NCBI GenBank assembly: GCA_964036275.1
Contig: OZ038434.1
Coordinates: 20,945,879 to 21,009,878 of the forward strand
Source of the DNA: Litoditis marina
Lineage: Eukaryota; Nematoda; Chromadorea; Rhabditida; Rhabditidae
DNA: 64,000 bases
Direction: 5' to 3'
The notes under the pieces were generated by a model. The model made no database searches, was not told the origin of the DNA, and was given only the letters and a program-made list of their open reading frames with translations. A program made the position numbers and the translations under genes. This document shows positions 1-13,000 of the stretch, piece by piece; position 1 is the first letter of the stretch; every line of letters begins with the position of its first letter.

Positions 1-3000
1 AATTGAGTGGCCGTGCTAACCAAAAACACCCCCAAGTTGACGTGAATGGAGTTGCGATTTTTGCCCTACGTGAGATTTAGTATTCAAACTTGGTATTTTT
101 GAACTCCTCTCCTGTGTAGAAACTTAAAATGTTCATCTTATCTGTATAAGTTGAAACAGTCCCGAAATAATTGAGTGGCCGTGCTAACCAAAAACACCCC
201 CAAATTGACGTGAATGGAGTTGCGATTTTTGCCCTACGTGAGATTTGGTATTCAAACTTGGTATTTTGAACTCCTCTCATGTGTAGAAACTTAAAAATGT
301 TCATCTTATCTGTATAAGTTGAAACAGTCCCGAAATAATTGAGTGGCCGTGCTAATCAAAAACACCCCAAGTTGACGTGAATGGAGTTGCGATTTTTGCC
401 CTACGTGAGATTTAGTATTCAAATATGGTATTTTTGAACTCCTCTCATGTGTAGAAACTTAAAAATGTTCATCTTATTTGTATAAGTTGAAACAGTCCCG
501 AAATAATTGAGTGGCGGTGCTAACCAAAAACACCCCCAAATTGACGTGAATGGAGTTGCGATTTTCGCCCTACGTGAGATTTAGTATTCCAACTTGGTGT
601 TTTTGAACTCCTCTCATGTGTAGAAACTCAAAATGTTCATCTTATTTGCATAAGTTGAAACAGTCCCGAAATAATTGAGTGGCGGTGCTAACCAAAAACA
701 CCCCCAAGTTGACGTGAATGGAGTTGCGATTTTCGCACTACGTGGGATTTAGTGTTCAAACTTGGTATTTTTGAACTTCTCTCATGTGTAGAAACTCAAG
801 AATGTACATCTTATTAGCATAAGTTGAAACAGTATTGAAATAATTGAGTGGCGGTGCTAACCAAAAACACCCCCAAATTGACGTGAGTGGAGTTGCGATT
901 TTCGCCCTACGTGAGATTTAGTATTCAAACTTGGTATTTTGAACTCCTCTCATGTCTAGAAACTTAAAAATGTTCATCTTATTTGCATAAGTTGAAACAG
1001 TCCCGAAATAATTGAGTGGCCGTGCTAACCAAAAACACCCCCAAATTGACGTGAATGGAGTTGCGATTTTCGCCCTACGTGAGATTTAGTATTCAAACTT
1101 GGTATTTTTGAACTCCTCTCATGTCTAGAAACTTAAAAATGTTCATCTTATTTGCATAAGTTGAAACAGTCCCGAAATAATTGAGTGGCCGTGCTAACCA
1201 AAAACACCCCCAAATTGACGTGAATGGAGTTGCGATTTTCGCCCTACGTGAGATTTAGTATTCAAACTTGGTATTTTTGAACTCCTCTCATGTGTAGAAA
1301 CTTAAAAATGTTCATCTTATCTGTATAAGTTGAAACAGTCCCGCAATAATTGAGTGGCGGTGCTAACCAAAAACACCCCCATGTTGACGTGAATGGAGTT
1401 GCGATTTTCGCCCTACGTGAGATTTAGTATTCAAACTTGGTATTTTGAACTCCTCTCATGTGTAGAAACTTAAAAATATTCATCTTATTTGCATAAGTTG
1501 AAACAGTCCCGAAATAATTGAGTGGCGGTGCTAACCAAAAACACTCCCAAATTGACGTGAATGGAGTTGCGATTTTTGCCCTACGTGAGATTTGGTATTC
1601 AAACTTGGTATTTTTGAACTCCTCTCATGTGTAGAAACTTAAAAATGTTCATCTTATTTGCATAAGTTGAAACAGTCCCGAAATAATTGAGTGGCGGTGC
1701 TAACCAAAAACACCCCCAAATTGACGTGAATGGAGTTGCGATTTTCGCCCTACGTGAGATTTAGTATTCAAACTTGGTATTTTTGAACTCCTCTCATGTG
1801 TAGAAACTTAAAAATGTTCATCTTATCTGTATAAGTTGAAACAGTCCCGAAATAATTGAGTGGCGGTGCTAACCAAAAACACCCCCAAGTTGACGTGAAT
1901 GAGTTGCGATTTTCGCCCTACGTGAGATTTAGTATTCAAACTTGGTATTTTTGAACTCCTCTCATGTGTAGAAACTTAAAAATGTTCATCTTATTTGCAT
2001 AAGTTGAAACAGTCACGAAATAATTGAGTGGCGGTGCGAACCAAAACACCCCCAAGTTGACGTGAATGGAGTTGCGATTTTCGCCCTACGTGGGATTTAG
2101 TGTTCAAACTTGGTGTTTTTGAACTCCTCTCATGTGTAGAAACTCAAAAATGTTCATCTTATTTGCATAAGTTGAAACAGTCCCGAAATAATTGAGTGGC
2201 GGTGCTAACCAAAAACACCCCCAAGTTGACGTGAATGGAGTTGCGATTTTCGCACTACGTGGGATTTAGTTTTCAAACTTGGTATTTTTGAACTTCTCTC
2301 ATGTGTAGAAACTTAAAAATGTTCATCTTATTTGCATAAGTTGAAACAGTCCCGAAATAATTGAGTGGCCGTGCTAACCAAAAACACCCCCAAGTTGACG
2401 TGAATGGAGTTGCGATTTTCGCCCTACGTGAGATTTAGTATTCAAACTTGGTATTTTTGAACTCCTCTCATGTCTAGAAACTTAAAAATGTTCATCTTAT
2501 CTGTATAAGTTGAAACAGTCCCGAAATAATTGAGTGGCGGTGCTAACCAAAAACACCCCCAAATTGACGTGAATGGAGTTGCGATTTTCGCCCTACGTGA
2601 GATTTAGTATTCAAACTTGGTATTTTTGAACTCCTCTCATGTGTAGAAACTTAAAAATGTTCATCTTATTTGCATAAGTTGAAACAGTCCCGAAATAATT
2701 GAGTGGCCGTGCTAACCAAAAACCCCCCCAAGTTGACGTGAATGGAGTTGCGATTTCGCCCTACGTGAGATTTAGTATTCAAACTTGGTATTTTTGAACT
2801 TCTCTCATGTGTAGAAACTTAAAAATGTTCATCTTATCTGTATAAGTTGAAACAGTCCCGAAATAATTGAGTGGCGGTGCTAACCAAAAACACCCCCAAG
2901 TTGACGTGAATGGAGTTGCGATTTTCGCCCTACGTGAGATTTAGTATTCAAACTTGGTATTTTTGAACTCCTCTCATGTGTAGAAACTTAAAAATGTTCA

Positions 3001-3899
3001 TCTTATTTGTATAAGTTGAAACAGTCCCGAAATAATTGAGTGGCGGTGCTAACCAAAAACACCCCCAAGTTGACGTGAATGGAGTTGCGATTTTCGCCCT
3101 ACGTGAGATTTAGTATTCAAAACTTGGTATTTTTGAACTCCTCTCATGTGTAGAAACTTAAAAATGTTCATCTTATTTGCATAAGTTGAAACAGTCCCGA
3201 AATAATTGAGTGGCGGTGCGAACCAAAAACACCCCCAAGTTGACGTGAATGGAGTTGCGATTTTCGTCCTACGTGGGATTTAGTGTTCAAACTTGGTGTT
3301 TTTGAACTCCTCTCATGTGTAGAAACTTAAACATGTTCATCTTATTTGTATAAGTTGAAACAGTCCCGAAATAATTGAGTGGCGGTGCTAACCAAAAACA
3401 CCCCCAAATTGACGTGAATGGAGTTGCGATTTTCGCCCTACGTGAGATTTAGTTTCAAACTTGGTATTTTTGAACTCCTCTCATGTGTAGAAACTTAAAA
3501 ATGTTCATCTTATTTGCATAAGTTGAAACAGTCCCGAAATAATTGAGTGGCCGTGCTAACCAAAAACACCCCCAAGTTGACGTGAATGGAGTTGCGATTT
3601 TCGCCCTACGTGAGATTTAGTATTCAAACTTGGTATTTTTGAACTCCTCTCATGTGTAGAAACTTAAAATGTTCATCTTATCTGTATAAGTTGAAACAGT
3701 CCGAAATAATTGAGTGGCGGTGCTAACCAAAAACACCCCCAAATTGACGTGAATGGAGTTGCGATTTTTGCCCTACGTGAGATTTGGTATTCAAACTTGG
3801 TATTTTTGAACTCCTCTCATGTATAGAAACTTAAAAATGTTCATCTTATTTGCATAAGTTGAAACAGTCCCGAAATAATTGAGTGGCGGTGCTAACCAA

Positions 3900-6800
3900 A
3901 AACACCCCCAAGTTGACGTGAATGGAGTTGCGATTTTCGCCGTACGTGAGATTTAGTATTCAAACTTGGTATTTTTGAACTCCTCTCATGTGTAGAAACT
4001 TAAAAATGTTCATCTTATTTGTATAAGTTGAAACAGTCCCGAAATAATTGAGTGGCGGTGCTAACCAAAAACACCCCCAAGTTGACGTGAATGGAGTTGC
4101 GATTTTCGCCCTACGTGAGATTTAGTATTCAAACTTGGTATTTTTGAACTCCTCTCATGTGTAGAAACTTAAAAATGTTCATCTTATTTGCATAAGTTGA
4201 AACAGTCCCGAAATAATTGAGTGGCGGTGCTAACCAAAAACACCCCCAAGTTGACGTGAATGGAGTTGCGATTTTCGCCCTACGTGGATTTAGTGTTCAA
4301 ACTTGGTATTTTTGAACTCCTCTCATGTGTAGAAACTTAAAAATGTTCATCTTATTTGTATAAGTTGAAACAGTCCCGAAATAATTGAGTGGCCGTGCTA
4401 ACCAAAAACACCCCCAAGTTGACGTGAATGGAGTTGCGATTTCGCCCTACGTGGGATTTAGTGTTCAAACTTGGTATTTTTGAACTACTCTCATGTGTAG
4501 AAACTTAAAAATTTTCATCTTATTTGCATAAGTTGAAACAGTCCTGAAATAATTGAGTGGCCGTGCTAACCAAAAACACCCCAAGTTGACGTGAATGGAG
4601 TTGCGATTTTCGCCCTACGTGAGATTTAGTATTCAAACTTGGTATTTTTGAACTCCTCTCATGTGTAAAAACTAAAAAATGTTCATTTTATTTGTATAAG
4701 TTGAAACAGTCCCGAAATAATTGAGTGGCGGTGCTAACCAAAAACACCCCCAATTGACGTGAATGGAGTTGCGATTTTCGCCCTACGTGAGATTTAGTAT
4801 TCAAACGTGGTATTTTTGAACTCCTCTCATGTGTAGAAACTTAAAAATGTTCATCTTATTTGTATAAGTTTAAACAGTCCCGAAATAATTGAGTGGCCGT
4901 GCTAACCAAAAAACACCCCCAAGTTGACGTGATTGGAGTTGCGATTTTCGCCCTACGTGGGATTTAGTGTTCAAACTTGGTGTTTTTGAACTCCTCTCAT
5001 GTGTAGAAACTCAAAAATGTTCATCTTATTTGCATAAGTTGAAACAGTCCCGAAATAATTGAGTGGCCGTGCTAACCAAAAACACCCCAAGTTGACGTGA
5101 ATGGAGTGCGATTTTCGCACTACGTGGGATTTAGTGTTCAAACTTGGTATTTTTGAACTTCTCTCATGTGTAGAAACTTAAAAATGTTCATCTTATTTGT
5201 ATAAGTTGAAACAGTCCCGAAATAATTGAGTGGCGGTGCTAACCAAAAACACCCCAAATTGACGTGAATGGAGTTGCGATTTTTGCCCTACGTGAGATTT
5301 AGTTTTCAAACTTGTATTTTTGAACTCCTCTCATGTGTAGAAACTTAAAAATGTTCATCTTATTTGCATAAGTTGAAACAGTCCCGAAATAATTGAGTGG
5401 CCGTGCTAACCAAAAACCCCCCAAGTTGACGTGAATGGAGTTGCGATTTTCGCCCTACGTGAGATTTAGTATTCAAACTTGGTATTTTTGAACTTCTCTC
5501 ATGTGTAGAACTTAAAAATGTTCATCTTATCTGTATAAGTTGAAACAGTCCCGAAATAATTGAGTGGCGGTGCTAACCAAAAACACCCCCAAGTTGACGT
5601 GAATGGAGTTGCGATTTTCGCCCTACGTGAGATTTAGTATTCAAACTTGGTATTTTTGAACTCCTCTCATGTGTAGAAACTTAAAAATGTTCATCTTATT
5701 TGCATAAGTTGAAACAGTCCCGAAATAATTGAGTGGCGGTGCTAACCAAAAACACCCCCAAGTTGACGTGAATGGAGTTGCGATTTTCGCCCTACGTGAG
5801 ATTTAGTATTCAAACTTGGTATTTTTGAACTCCTCTCATGTGTAGAAACTTAAAAATGTTCATCTTATTTGCATAAGTTGAAACAGTCCCGAAATAATTG
5901 AGTGGCGGTGCTAACCAAAAACACCCCCAAGTTGACGTGAATGGAGTTGCGATTTTCGCCCTACGTGGGATTTAGTGTTCAAACTTGGTATTTTGAACTC
6001 CTCTCATGTGTAGAAACTTAAAAATGTTCATCTTATTTGTATAAGTTGAAACAGTCCCGAAATAATTGAGTGGCCGTGCTAACCAAAAACACCCCCAAGT
6101 TGACGTGAATGGAGTTGCGATTTTCGCCCTACGTGGGATTTAGTGTTCAAACTTGGTATTTTTGAACTCCTCTCATGTGTAGAAACTTAAAAATGTTCAT
6201 CTTATTTGCATAAGTTGAAACAGTCCCGAAATAATTGAGTGGCCGTGCTAACCAAAAACACCCCCAAGTTGACGTGAATGGAGTTGCGATTTTCGCCCTA
6301 CGTGAGATTTAGTATTCAAACTTGGTATTTTTGAACTCCTCTCATGTGTAAAAACTTAAAAATGTTCATCTTATTTGTATAAGTTGAAACAGTCCCGAAA
6401 TAATTGAGTGGCGGTGCTAACCAAAAACACCCCCAAATTGACGTGAATGGAGTTGCGATTTTCGCCCTACGTGAGATTTAGTATTCAAACGTGGTATTTT
6501 TGAACTCCTCGCATGTGTAGAAACTTAAAAATGTTCATCTTATTTGTATAAGTTTAAACAGTCCCGAAATAATTGAGTGGCCGTGCTAACCAAAAACACC
6601 CCCAAGTTGACGTGAATGGAGTTGCGATTTTCGCCCTACGTGGGATTTAGTGTTCAAACTTGGTGTTTTTGAACTCCTCTCATGTGTAGAAACTCAAAAA
6701 TGTTCATCTTATTTGCATAAGTTGAAACAGTCCCGAAATAATTGAGTGGCCGTGCTAACCAAAAACACCCCCAAGTTGACGTGAATGGAGTTGCGATTTT

Positions 6801-8240
6801 CGCACTACGTGGGATTTAGTGTTCAAACTTGGTATTTTTGAACTTCTCTCATGTGTAGAAACTTAAAAATGTTCATCTTATTTGTATAAGTTGAAACAGT
6901 CCCGAAATAATTGAGTGGCGGTGCTAACCAAAAACACCCCAAATTGACGTGAATGGAGTTGCGATTTTTGCCCTACGTGAGATTTAGTTTTCAAACTTGG
7001 TATTTTTGAACTCCTCTCATGTGTAGAAACTTAAAAATGTTCATCTTATTTGCATAAGTTGAAACAGTCCCGAAATAATTGAGTGGCCGTGCTAACCAAA
7101 AACACCCCAAGTTGACGTGAATGGAGTTGCGATTTTCGCCCTACGTGAGATTTAGTATTCAAACTTGGTATTTTTGAACTTCTCTCATGTGTAGAAACTT
7201 AAAAATGTTCATCTTATCTGTATAAGTTGAAACAGTCCCGAAATAATTGAGTGGCGGTGCTAACCAAAAACACCCCCAAGTTGACGTGAATGGAGTTGCG
7301 ATTTTTGCCCTACGTGAGATTTAGTATTCAAACTTGGTATTTTTGAACTCCTCTCATGTGTAGAAACTTAAAAATGTTCATCTTATTTGCATAAGTTGAA
7401 ACAGTCCCGAAATAATTGAGTGGCGGTGCTAACCAAAAACACCCCAAGTTGACGTAAATGGAGTTGCGATTTTCGCCGTACGTGAGATTCAGTATTCAAA
7501 CTTGGTATTTTTGAACTCCTCTCATGTGTAGAAACTTAAAAATGTTCATCTTATTTGTATAAGTTGAAACAGTCCCGAAATAATTGAGTGGCCGTGCTAA
7601 CCAAAAACACCCCCAAGTTGACGTGAATGGAGTTGCGATTTTCGCCCTACGTGAGATTTAGTATTCAAACTTGGTATTTTGAACTCCTCTCATGTGTAGA
7701 AACTTAAAAATGTTTATCTTATTTGTATAAGTTGAAACAGTCCCGAAATAATTGAGTGGCGGTGCTAACCAAAAACACCCCCAAATTGACGTGAATGGAG
7801 TTGCGATTTTCGCCCTACGTGAGATTTAGTGTTCAAACTTGGTGTTTTTGAACTCCTCTCATGTGTAGAAACTCAAAAATGTTCATCTTATTTGCATAAG
7901 TTGAAACAGTCCCGAAATAATTGAGTGGCCGTGCTAACCAAAAACACCCCAAGTTGACGTGAATGGAGTTGCGATTTTCGCCCTACGTGAGATTTAGTAT
8001 TCAAACTTGGTATTTTTGAACTCCTCTCATGTGTAGAAACTTAAAATGTTCATCTTATTTGTATAAGTTGAAACAGTCCCGAATAATTGAGTGGCGGTGC
8101 TAACCAAAAACACCCCCAAATTGACGTGAATGGAGTTGCGATTTTCGCCCTACGTGAGATTTAGTATTCAAACGTGGTATTTTTGAACTCCTCTCATGTG
8201 TAGAAACTTAAAAATGTTCATCTTACTTGTATAAGTTTAA
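3900..8240 (+). repeat. Left-array higher-order repeat, 10-monomer offset
   Basis: A rare variant, GTATAAGTTTAAACAG in place of GTATAAGTTGAAACAG, recurs at 4867, 6551 and 8234, offsets of 1684 and 1683 bp (ten monomers). Neighbouring variant monomers follow in the same order: a GGGATTTAGTGTTC type, then a GCACTACG type, then a monomer with AACTTCTCTC. Outer limits are approximate because they were read by eye. Confidence 0.7.
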
Positions 8241-10099
8241 ACAGTCCCGAAATAATTGAGTGGCCGTGCTAACCAAAAACACCCCCAAGTTGACGTGAAT
8301 GGAGTTGCGATTTTCGCCCTACGTGGGATTTAGTGTTCAAACCTTGGTGTTTTTGAACTCCTCTCATGTGTAGAAACTCAAAAATGTTCATCTTATTTGC
8401 ATAAGTTGAAACAGTGAAATAATTGAGTGGCCGTGCTAACCAAAAACACCCCCAAGTTGACGTGAATGGGAGTTGCGATTTTCGCCCTACGTGAGATTTA
8501 GTATTCAAACTTGGTATTTTTTAACTCCTCTCATGTGTAGAAACTTAAAAATGTTCATCTTATTTGCATAAGTTGAAACAGTCCCGAAATAATTGAGTGG
8601 CGGTGCTAACCAAAAACACCCCAAGTTGACGTGAATGGAGTTGCGATTTTCGCCGTACGTGAGATTTAGTATTCAAACTTGGTATTTTTGAACTTCTCTC
8701 ATGTGTAGAAACTTAAAAATGTTCATCTCATTTGTATAAGTTGAAACAGTCCCGAAATAATTGAGTGGCCGTGCTAACCAAAAACACCCCCAAGTTGACG
8801 TGAATGGAGTTGCGATTTTCGCCCTACGTGGGATTTAGTGTTCAAACTTGGTGTTTTTGAACTCCTCTCATGTGTAGAAACTCAAAAATGTTCATCTTAT
8901 TTGCATAAGTTGAAACAGTCCCGAAATAATTGAGTGGCGGTGCTAACCAAAAACACCCCCAAGTTGACGTGAATGGAGTTGCGATTTTTCGCCCTACGTG
9001 AGATTTAGTATTCAAACTTGGTATTTTTGAACTCCTCTCATGTGTAGAAACTTAAAAATGTTCATCTTATTTGTATAAGTTGAAACAGTCCCGAAATAAT
9101 TGAGTGGCGGTGCTAACCAAAAACACCCCCAAATTGACGTGAATGGAGTTGCGATTTTCGCCCTACGTGAGATTTAGTATTCAAACGTGGTATTTTTGAA
9201 CTCCTCTCATGTGTAGAAACTTAAAAATGTTCATATTACTTGTATAAGTTTAAACAGTCCCGAAATAATTGAGTGGCCGTGCTAACCAAAAACACCCCCA
9301 AGTTGACGTGAATGGAGTTGCGATTTTCGCCCTACGTGGGATTTAGTGTTCAAACTTGGTGTTTTTGAACTCCTCTCATGTGTAGAAACTCAAAAATGTT
9401 CATCTTATTTGCATAAGTTGAAACAGTCCCGAAATAATTGAGTGGCCGTGCTAACCAAAAACACCCCCAAGTTGACGTGAATGGAGTTGCGATTTCGCCC
9501 TACGTGAGATTTAGTATTCAAACTTGGTATTTTTGAACTCCTCTCATGTGTAGAAACTTAAAAATGTTCATCTTATTTGCATAAGTTGAAACAGTCCCGA
9601 AATAATTGAGTGCGGTGCTAACCAAAAACACCCCCAAGTTGACGTGAATGGAGTTGCGATTTTCGCCGTACGTGAGATTTAGTATTCAAACTTGGTATTT
9701 TTGAACTTCTCTCATGTGTAGAAACTTAAAAATGTTCATCTCATTTGTATAAGTTGAAACAGTCCCGAAATAATTGAGTGGCCGTGCTAACCAAAAACAC
9801 CCCCAAGTTGACGTGAATGGAGTTGCGATTTTCGCCCTACGTGGGATTTAGTGTTCAAACTTGGTGTTTTTGAACTCCTCTCATGTGTAGAAACTCAAAA
9901 ATGTTCATCTTATTTGCATAAGTTGAAACAGTCCCGAAATAATTGAGTGGCGGTGCTAACCAAAAACACCCCCAAGTTGACGTGAATGGAGTTGCGATTT
10001 TCGCCCTACGTGAGATTTAGTATTCAAACTTGGTATTTTGAACTCCTCTCATGTGTAGAAACTTAAAAATGTTCATCTTATTCGTATAAGTTGAAACGG

Positions 10100-13000
10100 T
10101 CCCGAAATAATTGAGTGGCCGTGCTAACCAAAAACACCCCCAAGTTGACGTGAATGGAGTTGCGATTTTCGCCCTACGTGAGATTTAGTATTCAAACTTG
10201 GTATTTTGAACTCCTCTCATGTGTAGAAACTTAAAAATGTTCATCTTATTTGCATAAGTTGAAACAGTCCCGAAATAATTGAGTGGCGGTGCTAACCAAA
10301 AACACCCCAAGTTGACGTGAATGGAGTTGCGATTTTTGCCGAACGTGAGATTTAGTATTCAAACTTGGTATTTTTGAACTCCTCTCATGTGTAGAAACTT
10401 AAAAATGTTTATCTCATTTGTATAAGTTGAAACAGTCCCGAAATAATTGAGTGGCCGTGCTAACCAAAAACACCCCCAAGTTGACGTGAATGGAGTTGCG
10501 ATTTTCGCCGAACGTGAGATTTAGTATTCAAACTTGGTATTTTTGAACTCCTCTCATGTGTAGAAACTTAAAAATGTTCATCTTATTTGCATAAGTTGAA
10601 ACAGTCCCGAAATAATTGAGTGGCGGTGCTAACCAAAAACACCCCCAAGTTGACGTGAATGGAGTTGCGATTTTCGCCGTACGTGAGATTTAGTATTCAA
10701 ACTTGGTATTTTTGAACTTCTCTCATGTGTAGAAACTTAAAAATGTTCATCTCATTTGTATAAGTTGAAACAGTCCCGAAATAATTGAGTGGCCGTGCTA
10801 ACCAAAAACACCCCCAAGTTGACGTGAATGGAGTTGCGATTTTCGCCCTACGTGGGATTTAGTGTTCAAACTTGGTGTTTTTGAACTCCTCTCATGTGTA
10901 GAAACTCAAAAATGTTCATCTTATTTGCATAAGTTGAAACAGTCCCGAAATAATTGAGTGGCGGTGCTAACCAAAACACCCCAAGTTGACGTGAATGGAG
11001 TTGCGATTTTCGCCCTACGTGAGATTTAGTATTCAAACTTGGTATTTTTGAACTCCTCTCATGTGTAGAAACTTAAAAATGTTCATCTTATTCGTATAAG
11101 TTGAAACGGTCCCGAAATAATTGAGTGGCCGTGCTAACCAAAAACACCCCCAAGTTGACGTGAATGGAGTTGCGATTTTCGCCCTACGTGAGATTTAGTA
11201 TTCAAACTTGGTATTTTTGAACTCCTCTCATGTGTAGAAACTTAAAAATGTTCATCTTATTTGCATAAGTTGAAACAGTCCCGAAATAATTGAGTGGCGG
11301 TGCTAACCAAAAACACCCCAAGTTGACGTGAATGGAGTTGCGATTTTGCCGACGTGAGATTTAGTATTCAAACTTGGTATTTTTGAACTCCTCTCATGTG
11401 TAGAAACTTAAAAATGTTTATCTCATTTGTATAAGTTGAAACAGTCCCGAAATAATTGAGTGGCCGTGCTAACCAAAAACACCCCCAAGTTGACGTGAAT
11501 GGAGTTGCGATTTTCGCCGAACGTGAGATTTAGTATTCAAACTTGGTATTTTTGAACTCCTCTCATGTGTAGAAACTTAAAATGTTCATCTTATTTGTAT
11601 AAGTTGAAACAGTCCCGAAATAATTGAGTGGCGGTGCTAACCAAAAACACCCCCAAATTGACGTGAATGGAGTTGCGATTTTTGCCCTACGTGGGATTTA
11701 GTATTCAAACTTGGTATTTTTGAACTCCTCTCATGTGTAGAAACTTAAAATGTTCATCTTATTTGCATAAGTTGAAACAGTCCCGAAATAATTGAGTGGC
11801 CGTGCCGTGCTAACCAAAAACACCCCCAAGTTGACGTGAATGGAGTTGCGATTTTCGCCCTACGTGGGATTTAGTGTTCAAACTTGGTGTTTTTGAACTC
11901 CTCTCATGTGTAGAAACTTAAAAATGTTCATCTTATTTGTATAAGTTGAAACAGTCCCGAAATAATTGAGTGGCGGTGCTAACCAAAAACACCCCCAAAT
12001 TGACGTGAATGGAGTTGCGATTTTTGCCCTACGTGAGATTTAGTATTCAAAACTTGGTATTTTTGAACTCCTCTCATGTGTAGAAACTTAAAAATGTTCA
12101 TTTTATTTGCATAAGTTGAAACAGTCCCGAAATAATTGAGTGGCGGTGCTAACCAAAAACACCCCCAAGTTGACGTGAATGGAGTTGCGATTTTCGCCCT
12201 ACGTGGGGATTTAGTGTTCAAACTTGGTGTTTTTGAACTCCTCTCATGTGTAGAAACTCAAAAATGTTCATCTTATTTGCATAAGTTGAAACAGTCCCGA
12301 AATAATTGAGTGGCCGTGCTAACCAAAAACACCCCAAGTTGACGTGAATGGAGTTGCGATTTTCGCCCTACGTGAGATTTAGTATTCAAACTTGGTATTT
12401 TTGAACTCCTCTCATGTGTAGAAACTTAAAAATGTTCATCTTATTTGTATAAGTTGAAACAGTCCGAAATAATTGAGTGGCGGTGCTAACCAAAAACACC
12501 CCCCAATTGACGTGAATGGAGTTGCGATTTCGCCCTACGTGAGATTTAGTATTCAAACGTGGTATTTTTGAACTCCTCTCATGTGTAGAAACTTAAAAAT
12601 GTTCATCTTATTTGTATAAGTTTAAACAGTCCCGAAATAATTGAGTGGCCGTGCTAACCAAAAACACCCCCAAGTTGACGTGAATGGAGTTGCGATTTTC
12701 GCCTACGTGGGATTTAGTGTTCAAACTTGGTGTTTTTGAGCTCCTCTCATGTGTAGAAACTCAAAAATGTTCATCTTATTTGCATAAGTTGAAACAGTCC
12801 CGAAATAATTGAGTGGCCGTGCTAACCAAAAACACCCCCAAGTTGACGTGAATGGAGTTGCGATTTTCGCCCTACGTGAGATTTAGTATTCAAACTTGGT
12901 ATTTTTGAACTCCTCTCATGTGTAGAAACTTAAAAATGTTCATCTCATTTGCATAAGTTGAAACAGTCCCGAAATAATTGAGTGGCGGTGCTAACCAAAA